Assembly: GCF_037975245.1 (NCBI RefSeq)
Contig: NC_092576.1
Span: 37,796,111 to 37,860,110, forward strand
Direction of reading: 5' to 3'
Length of the DNA: 64,000 nt
Source of the DNA: Apostichopus japonicus
Taxonomy: Eukaryota > Echinodermata > Holothuroidea > Aspidochirotida > Stichopodidae
In this document: positions 61,252-64,000 of the stretch, piece by piece
Layout: each line of letters begins with the position of its first letter
Numbering within the stretch: position 1 is the stretch's first letter
Program-made: the position numbers and the translations under genes
Notes under the pieces: model-generated
Seen by the model: only the letters and a program-made list of their open reading frames with translations
Database searches by the model: none
What the model was told of the DNA's origin: nothing

Positions 61252-63199
61252 GGTAGGGTCGCAAACAGACTTCTTTGTCTTATTTTGGTCCTTTCTCCTC
61301 ACATATTGCAGTCGGTTTTCCAGGTTGCCTGTTGCTTCATGGCGACCTGTGCCAGCACAAAACTACACTTCCTGAAATTTAGCAAAGACAACATATGATA
61401 GCAACATTTATTGTAGTAATACCTCCATGAAAGTTCATTTATGCATTTTTTTTTTTATCTGCAGACCTCATGCAATTAAGAGCCTATTCTTATCACAAGC
61501 CATACTGTACAGCACCCACTTTTGCACACAGTATGGTATATGAACACAATTTGAAAAGATCTGTATTCGGCCAATTTTTCCTTACCTTATTTTGCATTTT
61601 AAAACATATTGCCATAAATGAAGTTTACAGAACGTTTCAATACGGATCTCAGATCTTTATGATCTATTTCCATGAACAGTATAAGAATTCAGAGAAGTTT
61701 CTGCATACCATTTAGTGTGTTATTTTGCCCCTCTTTTTGCCGTTACTAGGCAAGACCATGAGCAACTTTATGCAAAGGTGCATCAGTATAAGCATTAACA
61801 TAAAGCGGCATACCTGCTCGGTATAACCGGGTATACCTGAAATATTCGCGGAACCGCTACTTCAAGCGTCGACTGTACTATTACACAATACCATGAACCT
61901 ATGGACAGCCTACAAATTTATTTGCGATTTAATGATGACTTTACCATCTCTGTTTTTTTTTCTTTTGCAGAAACTTATTTAAATATTGATTAAAAAAAAA
62001 GTACGAAAAATCAGTGTTGTTTTCATTTCAACGCAAAAGTACAGTTCAGTACACTCCACTACTGGGCCCAGTCCAACCACAACACTACAGTAGCATATAG
62101 GCCTAGGCTATGCCTTATTTGTAAATGATCACCTTATATAGAACATACTGTACAGGGAAAGACTGATTCCCACTGTAGGCAAGTCTTACATTACCTAAAT
62201 CTAAATTACCAGGAACCCTTATTAGGCCTTGCCTGCCTTACTTATATCATTCAATTTATTTGGTTATCGAAAAATGACAATCCACTTTGTGGTAAAGTAA
62301 CAACTGGACATTAGAACCCACCATACAGTAATACTGTTTGCCTTGTAGCACCATAGAGGCTTCACAATAGTACTGCATACTGTTGTGTGTAGGCATGTAC
62401 AGTACTGTAGTATACTGTACAGTACAGTCAATCAAAAACCACCACACGCTACACACTATAGTGCACACTGTATAACGCTAGGCCAGAGTAAACCCGTGAC
62501 GGAGTGAGAATAGCTTCTTCAAATCACTAACTTTATTGCGTATGATTAACCAACAAACGAAATGGAAAGTGCCTAATAACACACCTTTGAAATTCTTGAC
62601 GTACTTCTCCAATCCCCATTGAAGTAATTTTGCTTCTACGAGATCCATAAGAGCATTTCGTGAGTGCAAAGTTTGGAAAAGATGGCTCTGAATAGCGTAC
62701 GTTCGAGCGCTGCAAGCACAATCAAAGCTTATGTCACATGATGTACATCAGCCAATAGCATCAAGCGCTACGTTCTGATCAGGAACGGTACAAAGGAATG
62801 ATACCATGCCTAATGAAATTGAATCGGGAATGGTTGAATTTTATCCGGGAATGGATTAAACTTATCCTGAAAAGGATGAAACTATTTTTATCAGGAATCC
62901 TGGTCACAAAGTGACCCGGAAAAATTAAGGTTATAACCACTGGATACAGTTGCGGTGCCTGTAGTGAACATGCTCTGCTCTAACATTTCAAATATTTGAT
63001 TAAACCAAGTTCTCTATTGCGTAACATTGAAATCGAAACACTACTTTTTATTGGATGTTTCGTGATTAGGTTAATAATAATAATGTCAATTCACATGGCA
63101 GACTTTCTGCATATTTTTCTTCAAAATATGAGGTCTTATATAACTCTTAGAAAGATCAGCAGAATCCGACGTTTTCTCGACACTGACACCACCGGAAGG
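61252..63199. other. no gene seen
   Basis: AT-rich. Around 62396-62430 the sequence is rich in GTACAGTACTGTA-type short palindromes. Confidence 0.35.
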
Positions 63200-63720
63200 T
63201 TAGTTCATGTTGGTTTTTCAGTACAAGACTAGACACCTGAAACTTGCTCCTATACGGCATTCCGGACAAAGACTAATCCCAGTTCCAACGGTTTCGAAAT
63301 ACTGCTACTTGTCTCATCTCTTGTGTTCCTCGTTCTCATCATATATCACATATTTTCAGACTTTGACATTGGCTTCCTCTTATTATGCGCATCAATTTCA
63401 AGATTCTTCTGATAACATTTAAAGGTTTACACGGACACTCTCCTACCTGTCAGAACTGTTTCATCCTTACACACCGACCAGGACGCTTAGGTCATCCAGC
63501 CAGTCTTTTCTCGCCGTCCCACGGGATATTTCCTTAAAGTCATTTAGTCAACGATTCTTACGCCTCTGCTTTTCCCTGGACTGCCCTCCCGGCTGACATT
63601 CGCCCTAAACGACTGTTGAACTCTTTAAAATCTATGTTAAAAACTTATTTAGGTGTAAATGCTTATGTTTGATTTTTCATTCTTTAGCGCTTAGAGGCTT
63701 TTGTATTTTGCGCTAAAAAA
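63200..63720 (+). pseudogene. CR1/L2-like LINE 3' end
   Basis: Reading across three frames gives the ORF2 C-terminus: FSRLDTCNLLLYGIPDKD-like, a RSHHISHIF-like block, HWLPLIMRIKFKILLITFKG, then SYLSELFHPYTPTRTLRSSS and a final FKIYVKNLF-like end near 63650. At least three frameshifts. The 3' end carries TTGCGCTAAAAAAAATCC and ATTATAATT, similar to CR1/L2 termini. The 5' part is truncated. Confidence 0.8.
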
Positions 63721-64000
63721 AATCCTATTATAATTTCTCGTGAGCATACAAAATTGAAGAACGGCACTCATGTGGATGTTTGGTCGAACCCAAGAAAGTA
63801 AGCATAGTAGTATATTAACTATATGAGTAATATCTCTGCTACATTATATATTTAAACAAAGCTCAACAAGAGTCAGTTTTGGAATAAAACATACAATCTT
63901 TCAGCTAGATGATGGTATCATGATTAATACTGAGTGACAATATTGTTAAAGGTTATTGATTATTGATTGAATCCCATAAATCAGAATGGATTTACTTGCA
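63721..64000. other. no feature seen
   Basis: AT-rich right edge of the window. Confidence 0.4.

Overview
The window is eukaryotic: spliced genes with GT/AG introns and matching intron phases, non-LTR retrotransposon fragments, a tRNA-derived SINE, a cut-and-paste DNA transposon and kilobase-scale simple-sequence satellite. It is AT-rich and gene-poor. The main gene is a NACHT-domain NLR of the expanded type known from marine invertebrates. With the Harbinger, CR1/L2-like and Tx1-like elements this suggests an invertebrate deuterostome, most plausibly an echinoderm (inference only; no species marker was seen).

The backbone is one large minus-strand NLR gene running from about 48.4 kb down to at least 12.8 kb. 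I traced nine exons by homology between exons, splice sites and phase: exon 1 (48396-48306, start codon and basic leader), exon 2 (45849-44333, NACHT), exon 3 (37902-37694), exon 4 (35162-35086), exon 5 (26239-26184), exon 6 (25645-25526), exon 7 (23709-23501), exon 8 (14582-14509) and exon 9 (12873-12776). They join in frame to at least 817 residues. After the NACHT exon the protein is built from a repeated module of about 154 residues spread over four exons. The 3' end was not found. A decayed copy of two module exons lies upstream (55146-55831), so NLR genes were probably tandemly duplicated here.

The introns are full of mobile and repetitive DNA. Intron 4 holds an 8.3-kb Harbinger-type transposon (26773-35054) whose right end is 31 bp from the exon 4 splice donor. 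It carries an intact 3-exon DD35E transposase (385 aa), a convergent intact 5-exon SANT/Myb-like, glutamine-rich coiled-coil protein (282 aa), a frameshifted trihelix Myb-like ORF, and a tRNA-derived SINE. Intron 7 holds a foldback element (14643-18059) with a degenerate Tx1-like LINE between its arms, then a 3.4-kb CAT/CAC triplet satellite (18184-21546) with higher-order structure and conserved non-triplet islands. Intron 2 holds a TIR-bounded array of a 145-bp repeat (38399-39534), an internal segmental duplication and a small MITE-like element. Intron 3 holds a CR1/L2-like LINE 3' fragment, and intron 1 a possible 1.1-kb TIR element.

Outside the traced NLR gene the left 12 kb contains two LINE fragments, a (TCC)n/CAT satellite block and a telomere-like C-rich tract. 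The right 15 kb contains a 29-bp minisatellite, a perfect 38-bp palindrome, the NLR pseudo-exons, a hairpin-forming dispersed repeat, a 98-bp tandem repeat with a 20-bp palindrome, tetranucleotide satellite and a LINE 3' end. Long open frames in the triplet satellites are treated as non-coding.
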